Shown: positions 25,857 through 34,967, counted from the first letter of the stretch. The stretch is DNA of 64,000 bases from Streptomyces sp. NBC_00690 (GCF_036226685.1 NZ_CP109009.1:6909501-6973500); one strand, 5' to 3'. Notes: generated from the letters alone by a model not told the origin. Translations and numbers: made by a program.

Positions 25857-26807
25857 GTGCAACGTCCCCCCACACTGCCCGCGTTGGTCTGCGCGGCGGC
25901 ACTCGTCCTCACCGCCTGCGCCGGCGAGGACAAGGACTCCAAGGCCCCCACCACACCCTCCGGGGTGACCGCGCAGGCGAGCAGCGCCACGTCCGTCCAC
26001 GTCATGTGGGAGAACTCCTCCGATGACAAGGCCGTCACCGGTTATGAGGTGTTCGAGGGCGAGAAGCGGGTCAAAGAGCTACCCGCTGCCAAGAACATGG
26101 TGGACATCAACCGCCTTACCCCCAAGACCGCCTACAGCTTCACCGTCCGCGCCCGCGACGCGGCGGGCAACCTCTCCAAGCCGAGCCCTGCCATAGCCGT
26201 CACCACCCCCGAGCCGACACCCGAGGACAAGCAGCCCCCCACCAGTCCCCGCAAGCTCACGGGCGCACTCGACGGCAAGACCCAGGTCCGGTTGGACTGG
26301 CAGGCAGCCAGCGACAACACCAAGGTGACCTCCTACGACATCTACCAGGAGGACTCCCGCATCCACAGCGTGCCGGGTACCGAGACCAAGGCCCTGGTGC
26401 CCGGATTGCGGCCGGGTACCGTCTACTCCTTCACCGTGCGGGCACGCGACGCCGGGGAGAACTCCTCGCCCGACAGCAACCCCGTCGATCTCACCACTGC
26501 GGCGGCACCCGGCAAGGGCGCCAACACGGCACCCACCGATCTGAAGTTCACCGTCCGCAAGGGCGTCGTCGATCTGAGCTGGATGCCACCCAAGGCGGAC
26601 GGGCCGATCGAGACGCACGAACTCCACATCAACGGCAAGTTGGCGACGACGATCGTCTGGGGCGTCATACCGGAAGGCAAGACCGTGACCCATGAGATGG
26701 TCGTCCCGGACCCGCCCGGCACCCGTCTCAGCATCAAACTGCGGGCCAAGCTTCCCGACGGCAAGTGGGGTGACTTCTCCGCGCAACGGACGGTGATCGT
26801 GCGCTGA
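25857..26807 (+). CDS. Secreted lipoprotein with fibronectin type III repeats
   Basis: This 316-aa exported protein has a lipobox LVLTAC (Cys about 21) after a hydrophobic signal, then two clear FN3 domains (about 32-118 and 124-214). Both have the AYSFTVRARDAAGN / VYSFTVRARDAGEN hallmark. A third, divergent beta domain (about 222-316) follows. FN3 modules in actinobacteria often accompany polysaccharide-degrading proteins, but no catalytic or chitin-binding domain is present here. RBS GCGGAGGT supports the GTG start. The dre-like box upstream links it to amino-sugar/chitin control. Confidence 0.85.
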   Translation: MQRPPTLPALVCAAALVLTACAGEDKDSKAPTTPSGVTAQASSATSVHVMWENSSDDKAVTGYEVFEGEKRVKELPAAKNMVDINRLTPKTAYSFTVRARDAAGNLSKPSPAIAVTTPEPTPEDKQPPTSPRKLTGALDGKTQVRLDWQAASDNTKVTSYDIYQEDSRIHSVPGTETKALVPGLRPGTVYSFTVRARDAGENSSPDSNPVDLTTAAAPGKGANTAPTDLKFTVRKGVVDLSWMPPKADGPIETHELHINGKLATTIVWGVIPEGKTVTHEMVVPDPPGTRLSIKLRAKLPDGKWGDFSAQRTVIVR

Positions 26808-26859
26808 TCCGGGCCGTCAACCCGTAGGCGTGCCGGCGGGGTGTTCGACGACCGTCGTT

Positions 26860-26876
26860 CCGCCCTCGAAGGGCGG
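26860..26876. terminator. Hairpin after the FN3 lipoprotein gene
   Basis: CCGCCCT pairs with AGGGCGG around a CGA loop, 52 nt after the stop, between convergent genes. Confidence 0.6.
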
Positions 26877-27020
26877 GCACCCTGCCCCCGCATTTCCGTA
26901 CGACGCGCCGGACGCCGGCCGAACGGTGGGTCGTACGCGGCGGTGCCGGCCCATTGGTCGTGGTGGAGCGATGCCCGTGCCCGAACGGTCCGCTGCGCCG
27001 CTGCGCCGTTCGTCGGTTCC

Positions 27021-27227
27021 TCAGTACCGGGCGGCGAACATCACGAAGGCCGCCCACCCCTTGAGGGAGAGGGAGAGGACCGGGCCCGCGGCGTCCTTGG
27101 AGTCCCGTACCCGAACCGTTCCGGGGCAGGCCGCCACCTCCACGCACTCCCCACCGCTCCCACTGCTGTGACTGCTCTTGAACCAGATAGGACGGGTCAC
27201 GGTGCACACAGTCGCTTGGACATCCAT
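27021..27227 (-). CDS. DUF397 domain protein
   Basis: This 68-aa protein contains the DUF397 hallmarks WFKSSHSSGSGGECVEVA, VRVRDSKD and a hydrophobic end (WAAFVMFAA). Small DUF397 proteins are partners or antagonists of the XRE/DUF5753 regulators encoded next to them (WhiJ/AbaA-type systems of Streptomyces). Its start lies inside the end of the upstream XRE gene (31-bp overlap) with a GGGAGAG RBS, showing coupled expression. Confidence 0.9.
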   Translation of the reverse strand: MDVQATVCTVTRPIWFKSSHSSGSGGECVEVAACPGTVRVRDSKDAAGPVLSLSLKGWAAFVMFAARY

Positions 27228-28060
27228 CTCTCTCCCAGCAACTTCTCCAGAAAGGCCAGAGATTCGCCCGGGCTGAGCGCCTGGGCTCGCAGCAGTCCGT
27301 ATTGCTCCTCGAACTCCCGGACCGCCTTGCGCTCCGAGTGGATTCGGCTGTCGGGATACGCCTCGACGTAGGCCACTCGGTTTCCTTCCCTTGCCCCGAT
27401 CAGATTGAAGGGACCACCCAATCCGGCGTGTTCTTCCCGGTCCGTCGGCATGACCTGGATCTCGACATGGCGCTCACGGCCGCGGCGCAGGATCTGTTCC
27501 AACTGGCCGCGCAGCACCTCCACCCCGCCCAGGGGTCTACGCAGGACCGTCTCCTCGATCACAAAACTGAGCATGGGCAACGGGAGGCGGGAGAAGAGTT
27601 CCTGCCGGGCGAGGCGGGCCGAGATCCGCTGCTCCATGACCTCCTCACCCAGGAGCGGGCGCCACATGGCGAACACCGCCCGGGCGTAGTCCTCCGTCTG
27701 GAGCAGACCGGGGACCGCATGGGTGGCGTACACATGGAGATCGGCCGCTTGTGCCTCAAGTCGAGCAGCGTCCCGGAAGAACGCCGGATACTGGGCCCGG
27801 GCGACTTCGTCCTTGCTGGCTTTGAGGACCCCACCCGCATTGAGCACTTCATCGGCCCGGTCGATGAACTTCCCGGGCGGAATGCGCCGGCCCTGCTCGA
27901 AGGAGGCGATGGTGGATGCCGAGTATCCGGTCAGCCTTCCCAATTCCGGTCGCTCAAGCCCTTCCCGTACCCGGAGCAATTTCAGTTGTTGTCCAAAGAC
28001 ACACAGGATTCCGGCTCCCGGCTCGCACTCGGAATCGCGCTCCGGCTGCTGATCGTTCAT
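27197..28060 (-). CDS. XRE-family regulator with DUF5753
   Basis: This 287-aa protein has an N-terminal HTH (about 22-80: GQQLKLLRVREGLERPELGR, STIASFEQGRRIPP) followed by the DUF5753 region (about 95-280), with AVPGLLQTEDYARAVF, EQRISARLARQELF and FNLIGAREGNRVAYVE. This architecture belongs to the WhiJ-like regulators found in many copies in Streptomyces and often linked to development or antibiotic control. It is partnered by the overlapping DUF397 gene. The ligand and targets are unknown. Confidence 0.92.
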   Translation of the reverse strand: MNDQQPERDSECEPGAGILCVFGQQLKLLRVREGLERPELGRLTGYSASTIASFEQGRRIPPGKFIDRADEVLNAGGVLKASKDEVARAQYPAFFRDAARLEAQAADLHVYATHAVPGLLQTEDYARAVFAMWRPLLGEEVMEQRISARLARQELFSRLPLPMLSFVIEETVLRRPLGGVEVLRGQLEQILRRGRERHVEIQVMPTDREEHAGLGGPFNLIGAREGNRVAYVEAYPDSRIHSERKAVREFEEQYGLLRAQALSPGESLAFLEKLLGERWMSKRLCAP

Positions 28061-28608
28061 GACCCCCGAACCTCCCGCCCCGGAGCCGGTCCCGCTCCGC
28101 GTCGCTCACAACGGCGTTCCCGACGGGTACGGCCCGTGTCTGCCGGGGCGTCCCTCGGGGCCAAGGTACGCACGCACCAAGGGGGTTTTCCGTATGAAGC
28201 GAGCAATTCCCCCTACCGGGGGCGTCCCGTACATATAGCAGCACCCCGGGGTCTGGCGGCTGCTCGTGCAGACGCACGAGCAGCCGACCCTGCCGACCCC
28301 GGAATGCCTGATCACCGCCCGATCCGTCCGGTGTCCCGGGGAGCGCGGTGCCGTCGCGCTTTCCAAGTCCGTGGGGGTGATTGAGCCGTTCGATACCTCA
28401 TACCCGTCACAGGGGCAGGAAAGTGCCCGCTTCTCTGGTTCTGCGCACATGGGTGGACTTGTGGACGGCGAGTGACGGCGGGCCGCCTCCGGATGAATGC
28501 GTCCACTCCTGCGGCCGTGGGTGCTCTACTCGTCCCGATGCGCTGGTGGCGGTCGCGGTGGCGGCGGTGGGCCATGGCCCGGGCAGCCCTCGGAGCGCCC
28601 CGGCCGCC
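28061..28608. other. 548-bp gap with an isolated 13-bp hairpin
   Basis: There is no convincing coding sequence. The notable feature is a perfect stem (28257-28269 with 28274-28286, loop AGAC). It probably terminates the minus-strand malate synthase/monooxygenase transcript, although it lies 320 nt past the last stop. Confidence 0.5.
28257..28286. terminator. Perfect 13-bp stem-loop
   Basis: CGGCTGCTCGTGC, loop AGAC, then the exact complement. The GNRA-free tetraloop and GC-rich stem fit a Streptomyces terminator for the upstream minus-strand operon. Confidence 0.7.
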
Positions 28609-29832
28609 CTACTTCTTGAGCTGGCGTCCCCCGAACACCCCGGCCGCATCCGCCCGGTGCCACCACGCGTCGAGTTCGCTACTGCTCAGCGCGCCCCACT
28701 CCGGGGTGGCCTCGACCAGTGCCCGCCCCAACTGCCTGCCCAGCCCCACCATGCTGCTCCCCGCCGCTGACCGTGCGGCGTCGTACCGACCCAGAGCGCC
28801 GGACAGATCCCCATCGGCGCCTCGGAGGGCCGTCTCCAGCAGGCTGGCGTCCTGGAGCGCCTTCACCGCGCCCGCGCCGGTGTGCGGACGGGCGACGGTC
28901 GCCGCGTCCCCCAGCAGAGCCAGGCCGCCGCGCACCCCCGGCGTCGCCATGAAGTCGTACATCGGCTGGACGAAGAGTTCCTCGGCGCGGGTGAGGGTGA
29001 TCAGGGTCGCCCAGAACGGTGGCAGGCGGGTCTTCACGAGTTCGTACAACAGGGTCCGTGCCGACCCATCCAGAGCTCGGGGCGGAACCGAGGAGGGATC
29101 GTCGCGGCGGATGCCCGGGCCGACGGGCGCCGAGGTGTAGAGGACCCAGTTGACGCGTACATCTCCGTCTGCCCCTGGAATGCGGTAGATGACGACGTGG
29201 CCCCCGCTGAAGACGACGTAGGCGCACGAGTGCTCCGGCCAGGATTCGGAGTCGGGAAGCCGGCTCTCCGGGTACGCCCCGCGCCAGGCGAGGTATCCGG
29301 CGTACCGTGGCTCCACTGCGGGGCAGACAGTCGCACGGACGACCGATCGATATCCGTCGGCGCCGATCACCACGTCGTACGGTTCGCTCCCGTCCTCGGT
29401 GTGAACGGCCGCCCCGGCGCCCGACTCGGCGACGGAGAGCACGGGCGTTCCGCTGCGGAAGTGCACCCCCTCCGGGACCCGCGCCCGCAGTTCGCGCCAG
29501 AGCGGGCCCCAGTTGTAGGTACGGAAGGGGAAGGCGTTGCTCCCCAGCATCCTGCCGAGGGGGGCGCGCTCATCGCGCACGTACCAGTGGCGCTCGGCCA
29601 GTTGGACGCACGGCATCGAGGCGTCGAGATAGCCGGCCGCTTCCAGTTCCGCGTAGCGCGCCGTGTGCACGGCCACTCCGACTCCGCGGTCGGCGAGGGC
29701 ACCCGTGGTGCGTTCGTACACCGTGGTGTCCCGGCAGCCGGCCCGGTGCAGGGCCAGGGTCGCCGCGCACCCTCCGATACTGCCGCCGACCACGGCGGCG
29801 CGTAATCCCCTGAGTGCGTTCGATCCGCTCAT
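28609..29832 (-). CDS. FAD-dependent monooxygenase
   Basis: This 407-aa class A flavoprotein hydroxylase has the N-terminal dinucleotide motif VVGGSIGG (about 14-21), the middle DVVIGADGYRS (about 158-168) and the C-terminal GLALLGDAATVARPHTGAGA (GD motif, about 295-314). Closest in appearance to dihydroxypyridine/aromatic hydroxylases. The substrate is unknown. Because it sits 44 nt downstream of malate synthase in a purine-degradation region, a heterocyclic substrate such as an oxidised purine is conceivable. In-frame ATGs occur at 29832 and 12 nt upstream; 29832 is chosen so that the FAD motif is near the N-terminus. Confidence 0.8.
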   Translation of the reverse strand: MSGSNALRGLRAAVVGGSIGGCAATLALHRAGCRDTTVYERTTGALADRGVGVAVHTARYAELEAAGYLDASMPCVQLAERHWYVRDERAPLGRMLGSNAFPFRTYNWGPLWRELRARVPEGVHFRSGTPVLSVAESGAGAAVHTEDGSEPYDVVIGADGYRSVVRATVCPAVEPRYAGYLAWRGAYPESRLPDSESWPEHSCAYVVFSGGHVVIYRIPGADGDVRVNWVLYTSAPVGPGIRRDDPSSVPPRALDGSARTLLYELVKTRLPPFWATLITLTRAEELFVQPMYDFMATPGVRGGLALLGDAATVARPHTGAGAVKALQDASLLETALRGADGDLSGALGRYDAARSAAGSSMVGLGRQLGRALVEATPEWGALSSSELDAWWHRADAAGVFGGRQLKK

Positions 29833-29876
29833 GCCGCACATCATGGCAGCGCGTCCGGCCCTGCGGGCGGTGTGAC

Positions 29877-31502
29877 TCAGCCGCTCAGTTGCTCGTACGC
29901 GGGCAGGGTGAGGAAGTCGGCGTAGCTCTCGTCGAGGGCGACATGGAGCAGCAGGTCGTGGGCTTGTTGCCACCGTCCTGCCCGGAAGGCTTCGTCACCC
30001 AACTCCGTGCGCAGACTGAGCAGTTCGGCTGCCGCGACCTCGCGCGTCAGCTCCGCGGTCGCCGTCTCGCCGTTGTCGAAGACGACTCCGGCGTTGATCC
30101 ACTGCCAGATCTGGGAGCGGGAGATCTCGGCGGTGGCCGCGTCCTCCATCAGATCGAAGATCGCCACCGCGCCCAGACCCCGCAACCACGCCTCGATGTA
30201 CCGGATGCCGACCTGGACCGCATTGCGCAGCCCGTCGAACGTGGGCGCGGCCTCCAGGGAGTCGACGGCGAGCAGTTCGGCGGCCGTCACCGAGACCTCA
30301 TTGCGCAACCGGTCCTTCTGGTGCGGGCGGTCACCGAGCACGGCGTCGAAGGAGGCCATCGCGACGGGCACGAGATCGGGGTGAGCGACCCAGGAACCGT
30401 CGAAGCCGTCACCGGCCTCGCGGTCCTTGTCCGCGGTGACCTTCTCCAGGGCGATCCGATTGACCTCGGGATCGCGCCGGGAGGGGATGAAGGCGGCCAT
30501 GCCGCCGATGGCGTGTGCGCCGCGCCGGTGGCAGGTGGCGACGAGCAGTTCGGTGTACGCACGCATAAAGGGGGCCGTCATCGTGACCGCGTTGCGATCG
30601 GGCAGGACGAACCGCGCACCGCCGTCGCGGAAGTTCTTCACGATGGAGAAGAGATAGTCCCAGCGGCCGGCGTTCAGCCCGGAGGCGTGGTCGCGCAACT
30701 CGTAGAGGATCTCCTCCATCTCGAAGGCGGCGGTGATGGTCTCGATCAGTACCGTGGCCCGGATGGTGCCCTGCGGGATGCCGCAGTGGTCCTGGGCGAA
30801 GACGAAGACATCGTTCCAAAGCCGAGCTTCGAGGTGCGATTCGGTCTTGGGTAGATAGAAGTAGGGCCCCTTGCCGAGGTCCAGTAGCCGCCGGGCGTTG
30901 TGGAAGAAGTAGAGCCCGAAGTCGACGAGGGCACCGGGCACCCGGCGGCCTTCGGTGTCCTGGAGGTGGCGCTCCGGCAGGTGCCAGCCGCGCGGGCGCA
31001 TCACCACGGTGGCCAACTCCGCGGCCGGCCGTAGGGCGTAGCTCTTTCCGCTGCGTTCATCGGTGAAGTCGATGCGGCGCCGATAGGCGTCCATCAGGTT
31101 CATCTGTCCGCCGATGACGTTCTCCCAGGTGGGGGAGGAGGCGTCCTCGAAGTCCGCGAGCCAGACGCGGGCTCCGGAGTTGAGGGCGTTGATGGTCATC
31201 TTGCGGTCGGTGGGGCCGGTGATCTCTACCCGCCGGTCTTCGAGTGCCGGCGGCGCGGTGGCCACCCGCCAGGTGCGGTCGGCGCGGATCGCCGCCGTCT
31301 CGGGGAGGAAGTCCAGCGTCCCGGTGCGGGCGGTCTCCGCGCGCCGCTGCGCCCGCAGTGCGAGCAGTTCGTCACGGCGGGGCGTGAAGCGGCGGTGCAG
31401 TTCGGCGATGAAGGCGAGGGCCTCCTCGGTCAGCACCTCGTCCTGACGCGGCACCGGCCCGGCGTCGACGACGGCCAGCGGGGATGTCGCTGGTGTGGAC
31501 AT
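29877..31502 (-). CDS. aceB: Malate synthase A
   Basis: This 541-aa enzyme condenses glyoxylate with acetyl-CoA to malate. It contains KMTINALNSGARVWLADFEDASSP (about 101-124), RPRGWHLPERH, YFYLPKTESHLEARLWND, AVLIETITAAFEMEEILYEL with the metal-binding Glu, and the C-terminal EDAATAEISRSQIWQW signature. Length is typical of form A. No isocitrate lyase gene is near; instead it borders allantoin genes, so it probably serves glyoxylate released during allantoin degradation. The RBS is AAGGAAGTGA. An imperfect repeat TTTCC-N7-GGAAG (31591-31607) upstream could be an operator. Confidence 0.96.
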   Translation of the reverse strand: MSTPATSPLAVVDAGPVPRQDEVLTEEALAFIAELHRRFTPRRDELLALRAQRRAETARTGTLDFLPETAAIRADRTWRVATAPPALEDRRVEITGPTDRKMTINALNSGARVWLADFEDASSPTWENVIGGQMNLMDAYRRRIDFTDERSGKSYALRPAAELATVVMRPRGWHLPERHLQDTEGRRVPGALVDFGLYFFHNARRLLDLGKGPYFYLPKTESHLEARLWNDVFVFAQDHCGIPQGTIRATVLIETITAAFEMEEILYELRDHASGLNAGRWDYLFSIVKNFRDGGARFVLPDRNAVTMTAPFMRAYTELLVATCHRRGAHAIGGMAAFIPSRRDPEVNRIALEKVTADKDREAGDGFDGSWVAHPDLVPVAMASFDAVLGDRPHQKDRLRNEVSVTAAELLAVDSLEAAPTFDGLRNAVQVGIRYIEAWLRGLGAVAIFDLMEDAATAEISRSQIWQWINAGVVFDNGETATAELTREVAAAELLSLRTELGDEAFRAGRWQQAHDLLLHVALDESYADFLTLPAYEQLSG

Positions 31503-31590
31503 CGGCTGTCACTTCCTTCGGCGAGGTGGCCCCGAGCATGGGCGACTGGCTCGGGAGAATCCAGATCTACGGGCAATTTCTGGATAGTAG

Positions 31591-31607
31591 TTTCCTCATC
31601 GTGGAAG
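31591..31607. promoter_or_regulatory. Imperfect inverted repeat upstream of aceB
   Basis: TTTCC-TCATCGT-GGAAG lies about 90 nt upstream of the malate synthase start, in an AT-richer stretch. It is a possible regulator site, but it differs from the TTCAAC-N5-GTTGA boxes. Confidence 0.35.
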
Positions 31608-31705
31608 TACAAGATTCTTTCTCGTCCCTCGACGGGCGGGATGCAGCTCGTTCGGTCCGCGTTCGTCGGGGCGTGCCCCCTGTGTGTGCTGGTGCGCTCC
31701 CGAGT

Positions 31706-32311
31706 TCATTCCAGCCGGAACAGATCCGCCTCCGTGTCGATGTCATCGGGGGTTGCGATATCGCCGCACTCCACCAGCGTCAGGATGGCTGAAAGGGCGG
31801 ACAGATAGCCGCGCGCGCCCTGATCCCCCACGGCCGCCGCCGATGCGGGGGGCCAGTGGGCGGCGCCCAGCAGTACCGGGTGCCCACGCCGACCGTCGTA
31901 CGCCGCTGCGGCCAGGGTGTCGTGCGAGCCGTAAGCGGACCGCACCCGCGCCACGGCCGCGCCGCCGATGCCGGGCTGGTCCACCAGGTGCACCAGAGCG
32001 GCATCGGCGCCCGCGAGGGCCACGGATGCGAGGCCGGCCCGTAGGGATGAGCCCATGCCCTGCTCCCAGTATTCGTTGTCGACCGCCGTGCAGCCGTCGA
32101 GTGCCCCTTCGGCGCGCACCTGGGTCGCCGCCGCGCCCAGCACCACATAGATCGGTCCGCACCCCCCGTCGCGCAGTGCCGCCACCGCGTGGTCGACCAG
32201 TGGGCGACCGCGATGGCGCAGCAGCGCCTTGGGGCGTCCGCCCAGCCGCCGCCCGCCCCCCGCGGCCAACAGGAGTCCGGCGATGACTGGGGGCTCCCCT
32301 GGAGGTGTCAT
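31706..32311 (-). CDS. MobA/MocA-like nucleotidyltransferase
   Basis: This 201-aa protein of the molybdenum-cofactor nucleotidyltransferase fold has the N-terminal LLLAAGGGRRLGGRPKALL (about 13-31, NTP-binding loop with the catalytic Lys) and VDNEYWEQGMGSSLRAGL, HLVDQPGIGG and GRRGHPVLLG segments. Such proteins (MocA, PucB) make molybdopterin-cytosine dinucleotide for xanthine dehydrogenase-type enzymes, which fits the purine-catabolic context, though no dehydrogenase gene is in the window. The start at 32311 is taken from the family pattern; a Met 7 codons upstream is an alternative. Confidence 0.82.
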   Translation of the reverse strand: MTPPGEPPVIAGLLLAAGGGRRLGGRPKALLRHRGRPLVDHAVAALRDGGCGPIYVVLGAAATQVRAEGALDGCTAVDNEYWEQGMGSSLRAGLASVALAGADAALVHLVDQPGIGGAAVARVRSAYGSHDTLAAAAYDGRRGHPVLLGAAHWPPASAAAVGDQGARGYLSALSAILTLVECGDIATPDDIDTEADLFRLE

Positions 32312-32553
32312 GGCGACTGCATATCGCATTCCGGCCGCCGCCACGCCCCCAGACGGAGCGTGCTGGCAGGTTCGGGGTGCCGTTGTGACCCTTTCGCGCC
32401 ATGTCATGGGGTAGTTGCAGCCGGATTTACCAATTCGCCGCCCTGGGTGGCGCGCATGGCACGGCATGGCGTTAACTTGCCCGCAACTCTGGGTGGTTGA
32501 CCGCGGACTTACCGTTGTCGGATCGGTCCCGGAGGGTATGAGGGGGGAGTGCT

Positions 32554-32865
32554 GTGTTGCGGGGTGTGGAGCAGTCACAGATGGCGGTACGTGAAGAGGA
32601 CCCGAGGGTCTCCGCGCTGGGCGTGGCCGTGTCGCGGTTGCGCCGAGAGCTTGCCGGCCATCCGGCGCAGTTCTCGGATCGGGACATCGCGGAGGACGAG
32701 TTGGCGGTACTGGCGGCGATGGTCGCCGAGCATCGCCCCGACGTCGCCCGGATGCGGCGCTCCCTCTTGCTGATCGCGGGGGCGATCGGCTCGGTCAGCG
32801 CGCTCGGTCCGGCCCTGATGGAGGTGCGCTCGGCGGTGGACCTCTTCGGCGGGGTGCCACGGTAG
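32554..32865 (+). CDS. DUF5955 family protein
   Basis: This 103-aa protein resembles DUF5955, a small actinobacterial family. Segments are REEDPRVSALGVAVSRLRREL, SDRDIAEDELAVLAAM and a hydrophobic SLLLIAGAIGSVSALG that may be a short amphipathic or membrane-associated helix. The function is unknown. The GTG start follows AGGGGGGAG. It is divergent from the nucleotidyltransferase gene, and this neighbourhood is conserved around allantoin genes in streptomycetes as I recall. Confidence 0.72.
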   Translation: MLRGVEQSQMAVREEDPRVSALGVAVSRLRRELAGHPAQFSDRDIAEDELAVLAAMVAEHRPDVARMRRSLLLIAGAIGSVSALGPALMEVRSAVDLFGGVPR

Positions 32866-33004
32866 TGCAGTGATTCAGCGGGGTGCCGTGATCAGGCGGG
32901 GTGTCACGGTGGTTCACCCTGGCCCGATGGCGGGGAGCCACCCGTCGCTCTAGCGTGGAGGAATCGTGTCAAAAGCGACTCCCCACAACACTAGGGAAAC
33001 CGAT

Positions 33005-33697
33005 ATGGCCGACAAGCCGACCGTCGTTCTCGTGCACGGGTTCTGGGGCGGAGCCGCCCACTGGGGGAAGGCCGTCGTCGAGCTGCGCAACCGCGGCTAC
33101 GGTTCGCTACGCGCGGTGGAGAATCCGCTCACCTCGCTGGCCGACGATGCCGAGCGCACCCGCAAGATGATCAAACAGGTGGACGGTCCGGTGCTCCTCG
33201 TGGGCCACTCCTACGGCGGTGCGGTCATCACCGAGGCGGGGGACCTGCCCAATGTCGTCGGACTGGTCTACATCGCGGCGTTCGCACCCGATGCGGGGGA
33301 GAGCCCCGGACAGATCAGCCAGGAGCTGCCGCCGGCCGCGTTCGAGAACCTCGCCCCGGATTCGGACGGCTACCTCTGGGTCAAGCAGGACAAGTTCCAC
33401 TGGAGCTTCGGGCAGGACCTGGACGACGATGAGGCGCTGGTGATGGCCGTGACCCAGAAGGCGCCGCTGGCCTCGACCTTCGGGGACAACGTGACCGATC
33501 CGGCGTGGCGGAAGAAGCCCAGTTGGTATCAGGTCTCGACGCAGGATCGGATGATCCACCCGGACAACGAGCGGCGGATGGCCGAACGGATGTCACCACG
33601 CAAGATCATCGAGCTCGACGCCAGTCATGCATCCCTCGCATCGCAGCCCAAGGCGATCGCCGATCTGATCGACGAGGCGGCGAACGGGTCCGCCTGA
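33005..33697 (+). CDS. Alpha/beta-hydrolase
   Basis: This 230-aa hydrolase has VVLVHGFWGGAAHW (oxyanion loop), the nucleophile elbow GHSYGG (Ser about residue 66), an acid region near WYQVSTQDRMIHP, and the catalytic His in LDASHASLAS. It resembles salicylate/methyl-ester esterase-like and haloperoxidase-fold hydrolases; the substrate is unknown. A GTG at 32966 with GGAGGA just upstream could extend the N-terminus by 13 residues. The ATG at 33005 gives the usual family start. Confidence 0.82.
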   Translation: MADKPTVVLVHGFWGGAAHWGKAVVELRNRGYGSLRAVENPLTSLADDAERTRKMIKQVDGPVLLVGHSYGGAVITEAGDLPNVVGLVYIAAFAPDAGESPGQISQELPPAAFENLAPDSDGYLWVKQDKFHWSFGQDLDDDEALVMAVTQKAPLASTFGDNVTDPAWRKKPSWYQVSTQDRMIHPDNERRMAERMSPRKIIELDASHASLASQPKAIADLIDEAANGSA

Positions 33698-33698
33698 G

Positions 33699-33722
33699 CC
33701 CGCGCGTCCGCCCGGGCGCGGG
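33699..33722. terminator. Hairpin between hydrolase and IclR gene
   Basis: CCCGCGC (33699-33705) pairs with GCGCGGG (33716-33722) between the convergent genes. Confidence 0.6.
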
Positions 33723-33727
33723 GTGTT

Positions 33728-34528
33728 TCAGCCGGTGGTTCCGGAGGTGGCCAGGGCCGTGGACAGGTCCTCGGCCACCTGCTGGAGCACGGGCACGATC
33801 CGCTCGGTCGCAGCCTCGGTCACCCGTCCCGCGGGACCGGAGATGGAGATCGCCGCCGCCGTGGGGGAGTTGGGGATTGAGACGGCCAGGCAACGCACGC
33901 CGATCTCCTGCTCGTTGTCGTCCATGGCGTACCCCTCGCTCCGCACCCGCTCCAGGGCGGCGAGAAAGCCCTCGGGCGTCGTGATCGTCTTCTCCGTCGC
34001 CGCGGGCATGCCCGTCCGGGCGAGCAGCGCCCGCACCTCGTCGGGGGGTGTGTGGGCCAACAGGGCCTTGCCGACGCCGGTGGAGTGCGGCAGCACCCGA
34101 CGGCCCACCTCGGTGAACATGCGCATCGAGTGCTTGGACGGCACCTGCGCCACGTAGACGATCTCATCGCCGTCGAGGAGCGCCATATTGGCGGTCTCGC
34201 CGGTTTCCTCGACCAGTCGGGCCAGATGGGGGCGCGCCCAGGTGCCGAGCAGCCGCGCCGCCGACTCGCCGAGGCGGATCAGACGGGGGCCGAGGGCGTA
34301 GCGGCGGTTGGGCTGTTGACGTACGTAGCCACAGGCCACCAGGGTGCGCATCAGGCGGTGAATGGTGGGCAGCGGCAGACCGCTGCTGGCGGAGAGCTCA
34401 CTCAACCCGACCTCGCCCCCTGCGTCGGCCATTCTTTCGAGCAGATCGAAAGCGCGCTCCAGGGACTGGACGCCCCCGCTGCTCGCGGTCTTGACGGCGT
34501 CGTTGGTGCTGGCGCTGGACGTCGGCAC
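33728..34528 (-). CDS. allR: IclR-family repressor, AllR-type
   Basis: This 266-aa protein has an N-terminal winged HTH (about 18-80: SLERAFDLLERMADAGG, GLPLPTIHRLMRTL) and a C-terminal effector domain (about 95-260: SKHSMRMFTEVGRRVLPHSTGVGKALLA, GYAMDDNEQEIGVRCLAVSI). Location next to allantoinase and allantoicase makes it the allantoin/allantoate-responsive AllR. Matching inverted repeats TTCAAC-N5-GTTGA at the allantoinase and uraD promoters are likely targets. GTG 34528 with upstream AAAGGACC is preferred over the Met at 34558. Confidence 0.88.
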   Translation of the reverse strand: MPTSSASTNDAVKTASSGGVQSLERAFDLLERMADAGGEVGLSELSASSGLPLPTIHRLMRTLVACGYVRQQPNRRYALGPRLIRLGESAARLLGTWARPHLARLVEETGETANMALLDGDEIVYVAQVPSKHSMRMFTEVGRRVLPHSTGVGKALLAHTPPDEVRALLARTGMPAATEKTITTPEGFLAALERVRSEGYAMDDNEQEIGVRCLAVSIPNSPTAAAISISGPAGRVTEAATERIVPVLQQVAEDLSTALATSGTTG

Positions 34529-34890
34529 GGGTGGCGGTCCTTTCGGGCAGACGGGCAAGTGAGCAGCCTACCGGGCTGCTCCGGCCGGGCGGCTCGCCGT
34601 TCGAGCGGCTTCGGCGCCGGTCAGGGAAGTGGCGGACGGGTCCGTGGCTTTCGGCGGGAACAGATGCGAAGGGACTCGATGCCCCGCCTTCCGTGCGGTG
34701 ATCCGTTGGGGGAACTGGTCCATGCCGTCTGGGTCCGGCGGTTCCTCTGGTTCCTTCCGATTGCGCCACGGCAGCTGTGCTCATGGTCTTCTGCTGGAAG
34801 CTCGCTACCACCTCCCATCTGGCCGCCCAACCCCGTCGTACGGCTGGTTCCGGCCGGGTGGGCAAGGCGTCGGCAGTGAAGGCCGGATGC

Positions 34891-34905
34891 TTTCACTCGG
34901 TGAAA
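34891..34905. promoter_or_regulatory. Inverted repeat TTTCAC-TCG-GTGAAA
   Basis: This perfect 6-bp-arm repeat lies about 100 nt upstream of allantoinase; a third TTTCAC half-site follows at 34912. It may bind a second regulator. The rest of the 476-bp gap between allR and allB shows no gene. Confidence 0.5.
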
Positions 34906-34935
34906 TCCCTCTTTCACTGAGCAGAACACGAAGTC

Positions 34936-34964
34936 TTGACGATCGACATCTCCCCCATGAGGAT
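34936..34964 (+). promoter_or_regulatory. Putative allantoinase promoter
   Basis: TTGACG (34936-34941) and GAGGAT (34959-34964) are separated by 17 nt, close to the Streptomyces sigma-HrdB consensus. Confidence 0.55.
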
Positions 34965-34967
34965 TCG

